Both the position numbers and the translations under genes were made by a program. Positions 55,053-64,000 of a DNA stretch of 64,000 nucleotides are shown one piece after another. Source of the DNA: Periconia sp. R9002 (lineage: Eukaryota; Ascomycota; Dothideomycetes; Pleosporales; Periconiaceae). The first letter of the stretch is position 1; every line of letters begins with the position of its first letter. The notes beneath the pieces were generated by a model. It searched no databases. It worked only from the letters and a program-made list of their open reading frames with translations, and was not told the DNA's origin. Location of the stretch: NCBI GenBank assembly GCA_023627715.1, contig JAMAHW010000002.1, forward strand, positions 1 to 64,000, written 5' to 3'.

Positions 55053-57032
55053 TCAATCAATATGAGTGGTGTTGAATAACCGATTGCCCGTATCAGTTGT
55101 TCCTTTGCCAGTGAACTTGTTCTCAGAGAAGCGAAGAGCGACCAGACTGATATCTCCCCAGCGGCCAAGGTCCTCAAGACTTCCTCCATGAATGGACTGT
55201 GCTTGGACGACACCAGCAACTACGACAACGCGAATAGTGGCATGAGAGTTACGGACGTGTCGTATAAAGTCCACCACCGTCTTACCACTGTTCACCACTG
55301 AATCAACCAGTACTACAGTGCGTTGGTGCTGAAGATGATCAAGCTTGACGTCTTCAGGACGGAAAGCGTGAACAAACGTGGCGCGTGGGAAGGCCTCGTT
55401 GATCCCAAGAGCCATGGGCTCTCCACCGCGCATAAGCGCCACAATAGATGTCTGCTCCTCATGGAGAAGCCGATGGGCGTTTGTGAAGTGACCTTGAACA
55501 TGCGAGATTTGGTATTCTTCAACTCCAATCAGATCGGTTAAGAACTCAGTGGCTAAGTACCAACCGACACGCTCATGCGCCTTCCTCAGGTCAGGACCGG
55601 CAACTGCTGCATCGCGCATTCGTGCCATCATCAGTTTAGCCGCATTTTTCTCGGTCGCATGGAACACCTGAAGGCGGCGGCGGCAGAGGATGGAATCGAT
55701 AAAACCAGGATCCTGGAGTTGGATCAGCGGAAGCCCGGCGGGATCCAGTCGAGGTGTTGCATTGCCGGGAAGTAGAGCTTGTCGAGCCCGGAGACCGCTA
55801 CTGAGTGCCAGCATTAGGGCCGCGTCCATGGTCTTGCTCCTAGACTCTTCCTTGCCAGTTACGACAATGGCTTCATCCGCCTTGTGTAACATCTCTAGAT
55901 CCAGCGGACTGTCTCCAAATGCCCAAACATAGACGCGATGTACGTCTTGCAAGCGAGTGACCAAAGCGGCCTTCACTGCAGAGGTAACGACAAAGCCATC
56001 TAGGATGCGTCCACCACCTAGAACGCTCACCGTCTTAGACAAGCCCTCACGCTTCAGCACTATCTCCCAGACCCGCCGAAGCCCACATGTGGCAAGCATT
56101 GCACCAATATGCCCTTGTTCGGCTACCCGGCGTAGCAGCGACACAAACTCAGGATACATGGTCACCTCCGATGCCACCTCTTGACAGAGCGCCTCATACT
56201 CCCGATCGCTGGCCGTCTCTTCGTACAGCAAGACGGCTTGGCGGAAGGCGGTGTACGAGTAGCCCAAAGGACCACTGAACAGGGCTTTTAGAGGACCTTC
56301 ACGTTGGCCGGCCTTCCTCCAGAATATTTCGCCGGTATCCACTTCCGCCAACGTCCTATCTGCGTCTATGACCAAGACCGTCTCGACTTGGCTCTTTCGA
56401 GCAAGAACCTCATCCAGCCTGCTGTTAGCGCGAGATTGATTGTACTCTTCAGTATGGTGTTGGAAATCGTGTAGGAGCATCGACACCTTCGGAAAACCCA
56501 GGGGTGAATCGTGAAAGGTTAAGGAAGAGAAGAGGATTCCATGGTCGCGACAGACACGCTGCAGCTCGGTCTTTTCAGCCATTTGCCATTTTTCGATTTG
56601 GGTAACTGATATAGCTGCACGGAACCTGTTCGTATCGTTCTGACGACGTTGCGCGACAATGGCAGCGGGGACATCCAAGTAAAAGATGTGGGTGTACGTG
56701 CTAAGGTCATGCTCAGTACACACTATATGCCCTACTTCTGCTTCATCCATGAACATAAAATGACCAGCAACAATCCCCATTTTTCCGCTCTCGGCACAGT
56801 CCTTGCCAATCTTGTTAATAGCAATTCCCCGCCAGTGCTTTCTCTCCTTCTCTCCAAGGTTCCGGAATTCAGCGAGTCCACCCGGGACAACGGCAGCAAT
56901 TGCCCCGGAGCCATCGTAGAAGGCAAAGTTGTCTTCTCCAAGCTCTTTATTTAGCCAGTTCAGGAGAAACGTTTTGCCAGAGCCGGAAACTCCATATATG
57001 CCAACAACTACTGCCTTTTTGTTGGCAGACAT
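55053..57032 (-). CDS. Three-domain P-loop kinase / HAD phosphatase / uracil phosphoribosyltransferase fusion
   Basis: Single exon of 659 residues with three enzyme modules. N-terminal P-loop kinase: Walker A GVSGSGKT (14-21), with GIVAGHFMFMD and an HIFYLDVP strand. Middle HAD hydrolase: motif I DADRTLAEVDTG with D223 and D225, later AFGDSPLDLEML. C-terminal UPRT-type phosphoribosyltransferase (about 470-659): HERVGWYLATEFL, an ALMRGGEPMALG segment and the PRPP loop VVLVDSVVNSGKT. UPRT makes UMP from uracil and PRPP; the other modules suggest a nucleoside/nucleotide kinase and phosphatase acting in the same salvage route. This fusion occurs in fungi to my knowledge, but its role is not established. 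It lies 2.8 kb from the viperin/kinase pair. Confidence 0.87.
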   Translation of the reverse strand: MSANKKAVVVGIYGVSGSGKTFLLNWLNKELGEDNFAFYDGSGAIAAVVPGGLAEFRNLGEKERKHWRGIAINKIGKDCAESGKMGIVAGHFMFMDEAEVGHIVCTEHDLSTYTHIFYLDVPAAIVAQRRQNDTNRFRAAISVTQIEKWQMAEKTELQRVCRDHGILFSSLTFHDSPLGFPKVSMLLHDFQHHTEEYNQSRANSRLDEVLARKSQVETVLVIDADRTLAEVDTGEIFWRKAGQREGPLKALFSGPLGYSYTAFRQAVLLYEETASDREYEALCQEVASEVTMYPEFVSLLRRVAEQGHIGAMLATCGLRRVWEIVLKREGLSKTVSVLGGGRILDGFVVTSAVKAALVTRLQDVHRVYVWAFGDSPLDLEMLHKADEAIVVTGKEESRSKTMDAALMLALSSGLRARQALLPGNATPRLDPAGLPLIQLQDPGFIDSILCRRRLQVFHATEKNAAKLMMARMRDAAVAGPDLRKAHERVGWYLATEFLTDLIGVEEYQISHVQGHFTNAHRLLHEEQTSIVALMRGGEPMALGINEAFPRATFVHAFRPEDVKLDHLQHQRTVVLVDSVVNSGKTVVDFIRHVRNSHATIRVVVVAGVVQAQSIHGGSLEDLGRWGDISLVALRFSENKFTGKGTTDTGNRLFNTTHID

Positions 57033-57575
57033 TGCAAAGACTTGAGGCTCGTGTAAAAGGTAAGCAGAAGATTGTTGGCCTGTGAGATTTATGAGACTTG
57101 ATGAACGAGATATCGAGCGGCCGTCGGGGTTTAAATAGTGGGGGAGAGGTGTGCAAGCAGGATCTAACTTTATTTGCTAACGGAGCGGACAAACGGCGAA
57201 CGATTGGTAGTTTTACGTGGCACCTGTTGCCTGTGTGCCCGTCCTGGCCAAGGACGTTACCCAGTGTAGGGATACTCTGTGAGGATCAAATTCAATTTCA
57301 TACGTGGCACCTGATTGCACAATAGTGAATCATCAAGTCTTTCAATTCACTGCGAGCTCGTCTTAGCTAGCGGCTGTGTTTGCTTGCGCTACAAACCTAT
57401 ATCCAGCTCCTCTTACCTGTACTCTGCCCGACCGCCCACCGACGAGTAAAAGAGAATCTAACGATAGGCGAGTTACACGACTACGTTTTCCACTTCACTA
57501 AAAGCTTGCCTTGACTAATGACTTCGCCAAAGTCACATCGTACCTGCCATTACCTACAAAAACAACCTTTTTATA
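57033..57575. other. Promoter region of the UPRT fusion, with repeat copy
   Basis: About 540 bp. It contains the dispersed repeat copy 57226-57261 and a direct repeat TACGTGGCACCTG at about 57213 and 57302. No coding sequence. Confidence 0.5.
57226..57261 (+). repeat. Dispersed palindromic repeat, copy 3
   Basis: GTTGCCTGTGTGCCC followed by GTCCTGGCCAAGGAC and GTTACC; the central 15 bp are nearly a perfect palindrome. Confidence 0.55.
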
Positions 57576-57961
57576 ATGGCGAAGAAGAAATCCTCGAAGC
57601 CCAAGGGAGAGACGAGAGTCTCCTTGATGTTTCCGCCGCTCCTCCAGAGCGTCGTGAACGCAGTCGCCCACGAAGTCACATCAAGTTGGTTCCACGAAAA
57701 TAACAGCAACAGAGCACCAGACCCACGTCATGGGGAAGTTCGAGTGCAAGGCCTGCTTCAAGAGCTGGAGCAGCAAAAAAGGTTGCCATATTGATAAAGG
57801 GATATCCTGGGAATCGGTACAACGCTGAGGTGTTCAATCAGCGGTGCAAACCCTGCAACCAGCTGGGCACAGTGTCACTGAACGAGAAGTCGTATGTTGA
57901 CTGGGTCGCATACCGGCTCAAGAAGTGGGCAGACATTGGGGTGGAGGAGCAGAAGATGTGA
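57576..57961 (+). pseudogene. zf-3CxxC zinc-finger protein pseudogene
   Basis: Resembles the fungal 3CxxC-type zinc-binding family (related to receptor-transporting proteins). The first frame starts MAKKKSSKPKGETRVSLMFP and runs to about 57715. A second frame then gives MGKFECKACFKSWSSKK, and after an A6 run at 57775-57780 a third frame gives VAILIKGYPGNRYNAEVFNQ, RCKPCNQLGT and YVDWVAYRLKKW before a TGA at 57959-57961. Two frameshifts and loss of the third CxxC pair mark it as decayed. An intron does not explain the first shift because no GT donor is nearby. Confidence 0.65.
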
Positions 57962-58152
57962 ATTATACCTAAAAATAAGGTTGAGGCTAACCGTAAACAA
58001 ACGAGGGCCGGCGTGTGGGGAAAACGCAAAGCGGATCCCCGAAACGCCAGGATGTCTGGTGCGTCAGTGCTAGCTAGACGAGATGTACAACGTTGCAAAA
58101 CTGTTTCTCTCTCTTTTTGAACATGTTCACTTTCCACTGATACAATCCCACC

Positions 58153-59324
58153 ATGCCCCTCGCGACCCCATCGCGTAGACGCAGCAACGAATTGCTGCAG
58201 TCTCAGGGCTTCATTGGAGCGGTAGCGCGCTTCTGGCAGGTACGACATACCACACGGTTCACAATTGCAGTGTCGTCTGCTGCATTCTCGATTTCATCTT
58301 CAGACTTATGCGATGGATGATGGCTAATTTGAACAGCGCTCGTATGCTTCGGATTATGTCGGGCTTGCTATGCTGATCGCTGGATGGATCGTCGTACGTC
58401 TACAAAGTGTAGCCATCTACTTCCTCAACATCGAGTATTAACAACATAACTAGATCCAATTCTTCGGCGATCCCTTCCACCGCATGTTCTCCCTCGATAA
58501 CCTCGCGATCCAATACCCTCACGCCGAAGTCGAGCGCGTCTCAGTCGGTACGTGTAGCCCCCCTCACCTCACAACCCGCAATCGCTGACAACAACTCGAA
58601 AACAGCATGGCTTTTCGTCTACTGCGGTGCAATCCCACTCGGCGTCCTCGTCGCCTGGGCCCTCATCTTCCGCCCGGGCGGTCACAAAGCACACGTCACA
58701 ATCCTCGGATGGTTCATCTCGCTCATCCTAACCGTCTTCATAACCGACCTCATCAAAAACGCCGTGGGACGACCCCGTCCGGACCTCATCGCGCGCTGCA
58801 AGCCCGCACCGGGGACGCCAGACCACACACTCGTCACCTTCGAAGTCTGCACCGAGACCAACCACCACACGCTCCACGATGGCTGGCGGAGTTTCCCGTC
58901 GGGCCACAGTAGCTTCTCGTTCAGCGGGCTTGGATACCTCGCTCTTTTCATCGCAGGCCAATGCCACGTCTTTCGTCCCCGCACCGACCTCGCGCGCGTC
59001 CTACTAGCTCTCGCTCCCTTGCTCGCTGCAGCTCTCATCGCTATTTCCCGCTGCGAGGACTACCGCCATGATGTCTACGACGTTACTACTGGATCTTTGC
59101 TGGGTCTACTCGTCGCGTATTATACGTATCGAAGGTATTACCCCCCGCTGCGCAGTGCGAAGTGCGCGACGCCGTATCCGAACCCTGGGGATGGGGTTGC
59201 AGGGTTGAAAGCGAAGGATGATGAGGAGGAGAGGGTTAGAGGCATAAATGAGTTTGACTTGGAGGATATTGAGGAGAGGGAAGAAGAGGATGAAGAGCAT
59301 CGGTTGTTGAATACTCGGAGATGA
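58153..59324 (+). CDS. PAP2-family lipid phosphate phosphatase (DPP1/LPP-like)
   Basis: Multi-pass membrane enzyme dephosphorylating phosphatidate, diacylglycerol pyrophosphate or related lipids. Exons 58153-58239, 58337-58393, 58454-58547 and 58606-59324 give 318 residues. The three catalytic motifs are KNAVGRPRPDL, PSGHSS and SRCEDYRHDVYDV (His nucleophile region). Hydrophobic helices include SDYVGLAMLIAGWIVIQFF, VYCGAIPLGVLVAWALIF, GWFISLILTVFITDLI and VLLALAPLLAAALIAI. The C-terminal about 60 residues are acidic and cytosolic. Small early exons are normal for fungal members. Organelle (vacuole or ER) cannot be told from sequence. Confidence 0.93.
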
Positions 59325-59807
59325 GAGGGTGAGTTTGGAGGGATATGATGTGATATGATATGATTTTTGTAGGTTTTGATGTTGTATGAGTATTTTCAGC
59401 GATGTAACGAGACATAAAACCGGTGTTTTGTTTTCAAACTGATGTTAAGATGTACTATTTTTTTTTCTATCAAGCGTTATCCAAGCTGTTTTCTTCCTCA
59501 TCAACGCGGCCTTCAAAACCGTAGGTTTGGTGTCTAGAAAGTAGCTGGTTTGGCCATCCAATATGCAGTTCTCATAGGCTACACGGTCCTCTTCGAGCTA
59601 AGCTGTCACTATCGCCCGGAACTGCGCTCCTCCCCCGAATCTTCTGTCAGAGAAACCGTTACCTCACTTCCAAAACATAATACATACATAAAAACACCCA
59701 CCCAAAACTCTTTTTCTATCCCGCAAACCCGAATGCATGAGTTTAAGTCCCCCAAAAAGAACATGCGCCAAGAAGGGGGTAAAGAAAAAGAAAGATAAAA
59801 AGACACT
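59325..59807. other. Convergent intergenic region, nothing recognised
   Basis: About 480 bp between converging genes, presumably both 3' UTRs. A short TGATATG repeat lies at about 59346-59362. Confidence 0.5.
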
Positions 59808-61136
59808 CTACATATTGAACCTCGTCCTCTGCTTCTCCATGCCCGCCTTCCACTGCCACTCCTGGCCACTCCTCCACTGGATCCCACGATCAATCCGTCT
59901 CAACTTAAGCGTACACCGTGGCCCAATCTCCTGCATGCCGACCCTCAAATCCTCCACGCCCGCCATGGGTTTCCCATCCGTGCCAACAATACTCTTCTCG
60001 CTCGCGCGCTTCTCTCTAAAAATATACCGGTGGCGTCTCAGGAAGATGTAATCGCGTTGATTGTGGAGCGTGACAGCCGTGCGGCCTTGCAGTTCGGGTT
60101 GGGCGGGGAACAGGGATTTGAAGAGGTGCGCGGTGAGGAGACCGAGGGGGGTTTTGAAGTTGTTGAGGATGAGCTCGGGTTGGAACCCCTGGTCGATGCC
60201 GTGGCCTGGGAGCGCTTTTCCCTCAACCCAGTTCGTGATGGAGAAGTGGACGTGTGGGCCAGACGGGAGGATTACGACGTCTAGGCCGTCGGGTTTTTTT
60301 TCGTGTCGCGCTTGCATGAGGATGACGAGCGCGGTGAAGTCGCGGTTCGCGGCGTAGGAGGCGATTTCGCGGACGGAGTATTTGTGCGCGTGCGCGTGGG
60401 CGCTTCGGCGTATGTAGGTGCTGTTGGGGAAGAAGCTGCAGAGCGTTTCGGCTTGGCTGTGGAGGGTCGAGTGGAGGGATGTGGTGACCAAGATTTTGGG
60501 CTGTTCGGGGGGGTCGAAGATTTTGGGGAATTTGTTTCGAAGGAATTCGGGAGACAAGTCGAGGTTGGTGGCGGTTGTTGAGGCACTGGGGCTGGATTCG
60601 CGCTTGGGCGGAGGCGCGTTTGTTTTCGAGGAGGATTTGCGTTTCCGTGAGCGCGATGTTGAAGAAGCGGAATCAGAGTCTGAATCGGAGTCGAGCATGC
60701 TGTCTGCTTCGTCGTCTTCTTCATCCTCGAAGTCGGAAGCTTCCGCCTCGTCCCGTTTCCGAAGTTTCGACAGCAGCCCTCCCTCATCTTCATCCTCCTC
60801 CTCACCTTCTCCGCGCGCAGCAGCTTCTTCCTCTTCCAACTTCTGCTTTTTCCTGGCCCTGTCCACGCTTTCTAGATCCACCGACATCCCCAGCCAATCT
60901 CCTTCGTCCCCCAAATTTGCATTGTCATAAACTCGTTTGCTCTCAATGGTTGCTGGGACATTGCGTGCCTGACGTTCTTCGCGTAGTTCGGGGTTTTTCG
61001 CTTCTTCTCTCTTGCGCTTGAATCGTTCGTCTCGTTTCGTGCTTTCTTTGCTACGCTTGATCTTGAGATAGGCGGCTTGCCTACGGAGCTTATTTTTTGG
61101 CCGAATCCCAGACGGTACATCTGATTTAAACGCCAT
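59808..61136 (-). CDS. RPF1: Ribosome production factor 1 (Brix domain, 60S assembly)
   Basis: Nucleolar Brix-domain protein needed for pre-60S maturation. Single exon of 442 residues. The N-terminus has GIRPKNKLRRQAAYLKIKRSK and RKREEAKNPELREERQARNVPATIE, which are specific to Rpf1, followed by an acidic and Ser-rich linker. The Brix domain begins PKILVTTSL and includes FFPNSTYIRR, GLDVVILPSGPHVHFSI, an FKTPLG motif and FLRRHRYIFREK, ending in EIGPRCTLKLRRIDRGI, the sigma70-like motif. It is divergent from the glycyl-tRNA synthetase gene across a 260-bp promoter, a pairing of two growth-related genes. Confidence 0.95.
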   Translation of the reverse strand: MAFKSDVPSGIRPKNKLRRQAAYLKIKRSKESTKRDERFKRKREEAKNPELREERQARNVPATIESKRVYDNANLGDEGDWLGMSVDLESVDRARKKQKLEEEEAAARGEGEEEDEDEGGLLSKLRKRDEAEASDFEDEEDDEADSMLDSDSDSDSASSTSRSRKRKSSSKTNAPPPKRESSPSASTTATNLDLSPEFLRNKFPKIFDPPEQPKILVTTSLHSTLHSQAETLCSFFPNSTYIRRSAHAHAHKYSVREIASYAANRDFTALVILMQARHEKKPDGLDVVILPSGPHVHFSITNWVEGKALPGHGIDQGFQPELILNNFKTPLGLLTAHLFKSLFPAQPELQGRTAVTLHNQRDYIFLRRHRYIFREKRASEKSIVGTDGKPMAGVEDLRVGMQEIGPRCTLKLRRIDRGIQWRSGQEWQWKAGMEKQRTRFNM

Positions 61137-61396
61137 TACGAAGGTAGTGTGGTAGGTCGAAACCTGGGGCAGTTGTTGATTGTCGTCGCGAAAGAAATCT
61201 GGATTCGAGAAATTTTGGCGGGCCCTCGGCCCGGTTTTAATTTTCTCCGCGCTTGCGATACCTCAGCGTCAGTCGGACGCGTGAACCAGTCATAATAGCT
61301 CGAAGAGTCATCGACGTAGGATAATCTGTATTTATATTGTATTATAGTATTCCCTGAGTTTCTCCTCCCCTCATTTAAAGGAGGATATATTCGTGC

Positions 61397-63813
61397 ATGC
61401 GCCCGCTGTCGAGCTTAGTGCGCGCCAATTGCTGCCCTTTTTCCCTCCGTACACCATTTTCTAGGACGACCCCACCTTACCAACTGGTCTATCCCACCAA
61501 AAGCTTCACCACAACACCCCTCCACCACCGATACCAGGCGCCCAAGCGGAAAAGCAACCAACAGCCCACCATGGCTTCGGATATGACTACGCTCAAGGGC
61601 AAGCCCTTTGACAGAAACGCCCTCGAATCGCTCATGAGAGTAAACACGCGCCGGAATTCATGTGCGAAAGAGTCATGCTAACAGCTCGCAGCGGCGCATG
61701 TTCTACACCCCGGCCTTTGATATCTACAACGGAGTTTCTGGTCTCTACGACTATGGCCCTCCCGGCTGCCAACTCACCAACAACATTGTTGACTTATGGC
61801 GGAAACACTTTGTGCTGAAGGAGAATATGTTGGAGGGTATGATGGACGCATGCAACCTCAAGTGAACAAACAATCTGACGTGAAACAGTCGACTGCACCA
61901 TGCTCACTCCCTACGACGTCCTCAAAACATCCGGCCACGTCGACAAGTTCGCCGATTGGATGTGCAAAGACCCCAAGACCGGTGAGATCTTCCGCGCCGA
62001 CCATCTGGTGGAGGAAGTGCTCGAAGCACGGCTCAAGGGCGACAAGGAAGCGCGCGGTCAGAAGGTGGAGGCTGAGGAGGAGGACCCCAAGAAGAAAAAG
62101 AAGAAGGTCAAGACCATCGCTGTCGTCAAGCTGGACGATGCAGTGGTCCAGGAATACGAGGAGATACTGGCAAAGATTGACAACTACAACGGCGAAGAGC
62201 TCGGCCTCTTGATGAAGAAGTACGACATCCGAAACCCGGCAAACAATGGCGAACTTCTCCCTCCCGTTGCCTTCAACCTCATGTTCCAAACCTCCATTGG
62301 GCCTTCCTCGAATCTTCCCGGCTACTTGCGCCCCGAGACGGCACAGGGCCAGTTCCTCAACTTTGCGAAGCTGCTCGAATTTAACCAGCAGCAAATGCCT
62401 TTTGCCTCCGCCTCCATTGGCAAGTCTTTCCGAAACGAAATCTCTCCACGCGCTGGTCTGTTACGGGTACGAGAATTCCTGATGGCAGAGATTGAGCATT
62501 TTGTGGACCCCGAAGGTGGCAAGAAGCACCCATACTTTGACGAGGTCAAGGACGTTGAGCTCGAGCTGCTCAATCGCGAGGTCCAGCTTTCGGGCAAGAC
62601 CACGGTCGAGACGACCAAGATTGGCAAGGCTGTCGAGACCGGCCTCGTTGACAACGAGACGCTCGGCTACTTCCTTGCGCGCATCCAACTTTTCCTCCTC
62701 AAGATCGGTATCGATCCCAAGAAGATTCGCTTCAGGCAGCACATGGCCAACGAAATGGCACATTACGCAGCGGATTGCTGGGATGCCGAGCTGTTGACGT
62801 CTTACGGCTGGATCGAGTGCGTTGGCTGTGCTGATCGCAGCGCGTACGACTTGACGGTGCACATGAAGAAAACTGGCGCTCCGCTGATGGTGCGAGAGCC
62901 GCGGAAAGAGCCCCTTAAGATTGAAGAGTGGCAGTGCGAGCTCGATAAGAAGAAGTTCGGTCCCAAGTTCAAGAAGGACGGCAAGACTGTGGAAGCTGCC
63001 ATTGATGCTCTCACTCAAGATATACGAGAGAAATTGTCGCTCGATCTTGAAAAGGAGGGTAAGATTGTTATCGACGTACCCGGCGTCGGTGACGGCAAAG
63101 TAGAGGTTCCCAAGGAACTGATCACAATCGAGAAACGCACAAGGATAGAGAACGTGAGGGAGTACACACCCAACGTCATCGAGCCTTCCTTCGGTATCGG
63201 TCGAATTGTCTATGTAAGATGGTACCAACATGGACTATAAACCCCCACGCTAACATAAGATGCAGGCACTTTGCGAACAGTCCTACTGGACGCGTGAGCA
63301 GGATGAGGCTCGCGGAGTCTTGTCCTTCCCTCCCATCGTCGCACCAACCAAGGTTCTCATCGTACCATTGAGCTCGCACGGCGATTTCAAACCTTTTGTG
63401 CGTCAGCTGAGCAACAAATTGCAAGAACTCGGCATCTCCAGCCGCGTAGACGACTCGGGAGCCTCCATTGGCAAGCGATACTCTGTAAGCATCCCCCTTA
63501 TATAACTCTTCTCTCACAATAGCGTAAGCTGACAAACGCCATAGCGCAACGACGAGCTCGGTACCCCGTTGGGCATCACCATTGACGTAAGTATCTTTCG
63601 GTCTCCATGCTACAAAACTCCTTATCTAACGTTCTGCAGTTCCAATCCGTCAAAGATAACACCTTCACACTCCGTGACCGTGACTCGACAGAGCAGGTCC
63701 GCGCCGGCCTCGACGAGATTGCGAATGCGATCGCCGGCATCGTCAACGGCAAGGAGGAGTGGAAAGACGTATCGGCGCGTCTCCCCAAGTTTGAGGGTCA
63801 GGAAGTGGATTGA
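61397..63813 (+). CDS. GRS1: Glycyl-tRNA synthetase, probable dual mitochondrial/cytosolic
   Basis: Class II aminoacyl-tRNA synthetase charging tRNA-Gly. Exons 61397-61639, 61692-61836, 61889-63213, 63266-63484, 63545-63586 and 63640-63813 give 715 residues from the first ATG. Residues 1-58 are Arg/Thr/Ser-rich without acids, a mitochondrial presequence. A second Met (61571, MASDMTTLKG) has an excellent CCACCATGG context and would start the cytosolic form, while the first ATG context is poor, which fits leaky scanning. Catalytic landmarks are VSGLYDYGPPG, the motif 2 region SIGKSFRNEISPRAGLLRVREF, PSFGIGRIVY (motif 3) and the anticodon domain APTKVLIVPLS. A Lys-rich insertion (KKKKKKVK) lies about residue 195. 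Confidence 0.95.
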
Positions 63814-64000
63814 GCGCTTCGCAAGAGGACTGGTAGGATATACAGAAAGAGTGTTCTTTTAGTCATGGGTTTGCGGTCGGTCAATGGGACACGGGATGGA
63901 CATTTACTGGTAGAACACGGTCACCGTGTACGTACTGGTGTGTACGTACTACATCTTCACCGCGGAGTACGCAGATACAAAAGAAAGAAAGAAATTCCGG

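Overview
The window looks like nuclear DNA of a filamentous ascomycete (Pezizomycotina; Dothideomycetes is possible but not proven). Genes are dense and lie on both strands. Most have short introns of about 50-60 bp with GTAWGT-type donors and CTAAC-like branch sites. The gene set includes families typical of filamentous fungi: ATG101, an NB-ARC/TPR NLR, a fungal rhodopsin-domain membrane protein, an HPP membrane protein and a fungal viperin. All exon structures below were inferred by eye from splice signals and reading-frame continuity, and the coding lengths divide by three.

Left part (1-31 kb) is mainly housekeeping: mitochondrial ribosomal protein uL5m (780-1941, -), a USP-type deubiquitinase with a possible C-terminal CaaX box (2791-5597, +), V-ATPase Vo subunit f (6393-6976, +), Elongator ELP3 (7593-9586, -), a rhodopsin-domain membrane protein (10832-11956, -), the ABCF ATPase ARB1 (13029-14996, +), succinyl-CoA ligase alpha in seven exons (15805-17117, +), a BMT5-type rRNA methyltransferase (17464-18510, +), the GID/CTLH ligase subunit Gid9/Fyv10 (19196-20634, -), RAD16 (22857-25948, +) and an HPP family membrane protein (27417-28533, +).

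The first accessory locus (29.4-33.8 kb) is a divergent pair: an NB-ARC/TPR NLR (-) and a SesB-like alpha/beta-hydrolase (+). The extreme N-terminus of the NLR and the extreme C-terminus of the hydrolase carry matching short Gly/Asn-rich motifs. This is the architecture of fungal amyloid-signalling NLR/effector pairs. A 161-bp TA-flanked MITE sits inside the first NLR intron.

Middle part (36.5-46 kb): ATG101, a membrane-anchored kinase-like protein, ORC2 and a copper amine oxidase.

The second accessory locus (46.7-57 kb) holds a viperin-like radical SAM enzyme (51210-52259, -) divergent from a UMP/CMP-kinase-like gene (52516-53331, +), which mirrors the vertebrate RSAD2-CMPK2 pairing. To its left are remnants of an older tandem copy of the same cassette, now separated by a GMC-oxidoreductase pseudogene. 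To its right are a short-chain dehydrogenase and a three-domain kinase/HAD/uracil phosphoribosyltransferase fusion, so pyrimidine-nucleotide functions are concentrated here.

Right end: a zf-3CxxC zinc-finger pseudogene, a PAP2 lipid phosphatase, the 60S assembly factor RPF1 and a glycyl-tRNA synthetase with probable dual cytosolic/mitochondrial starts. No tRNA, rRNA or CRISPR feature was recognised.
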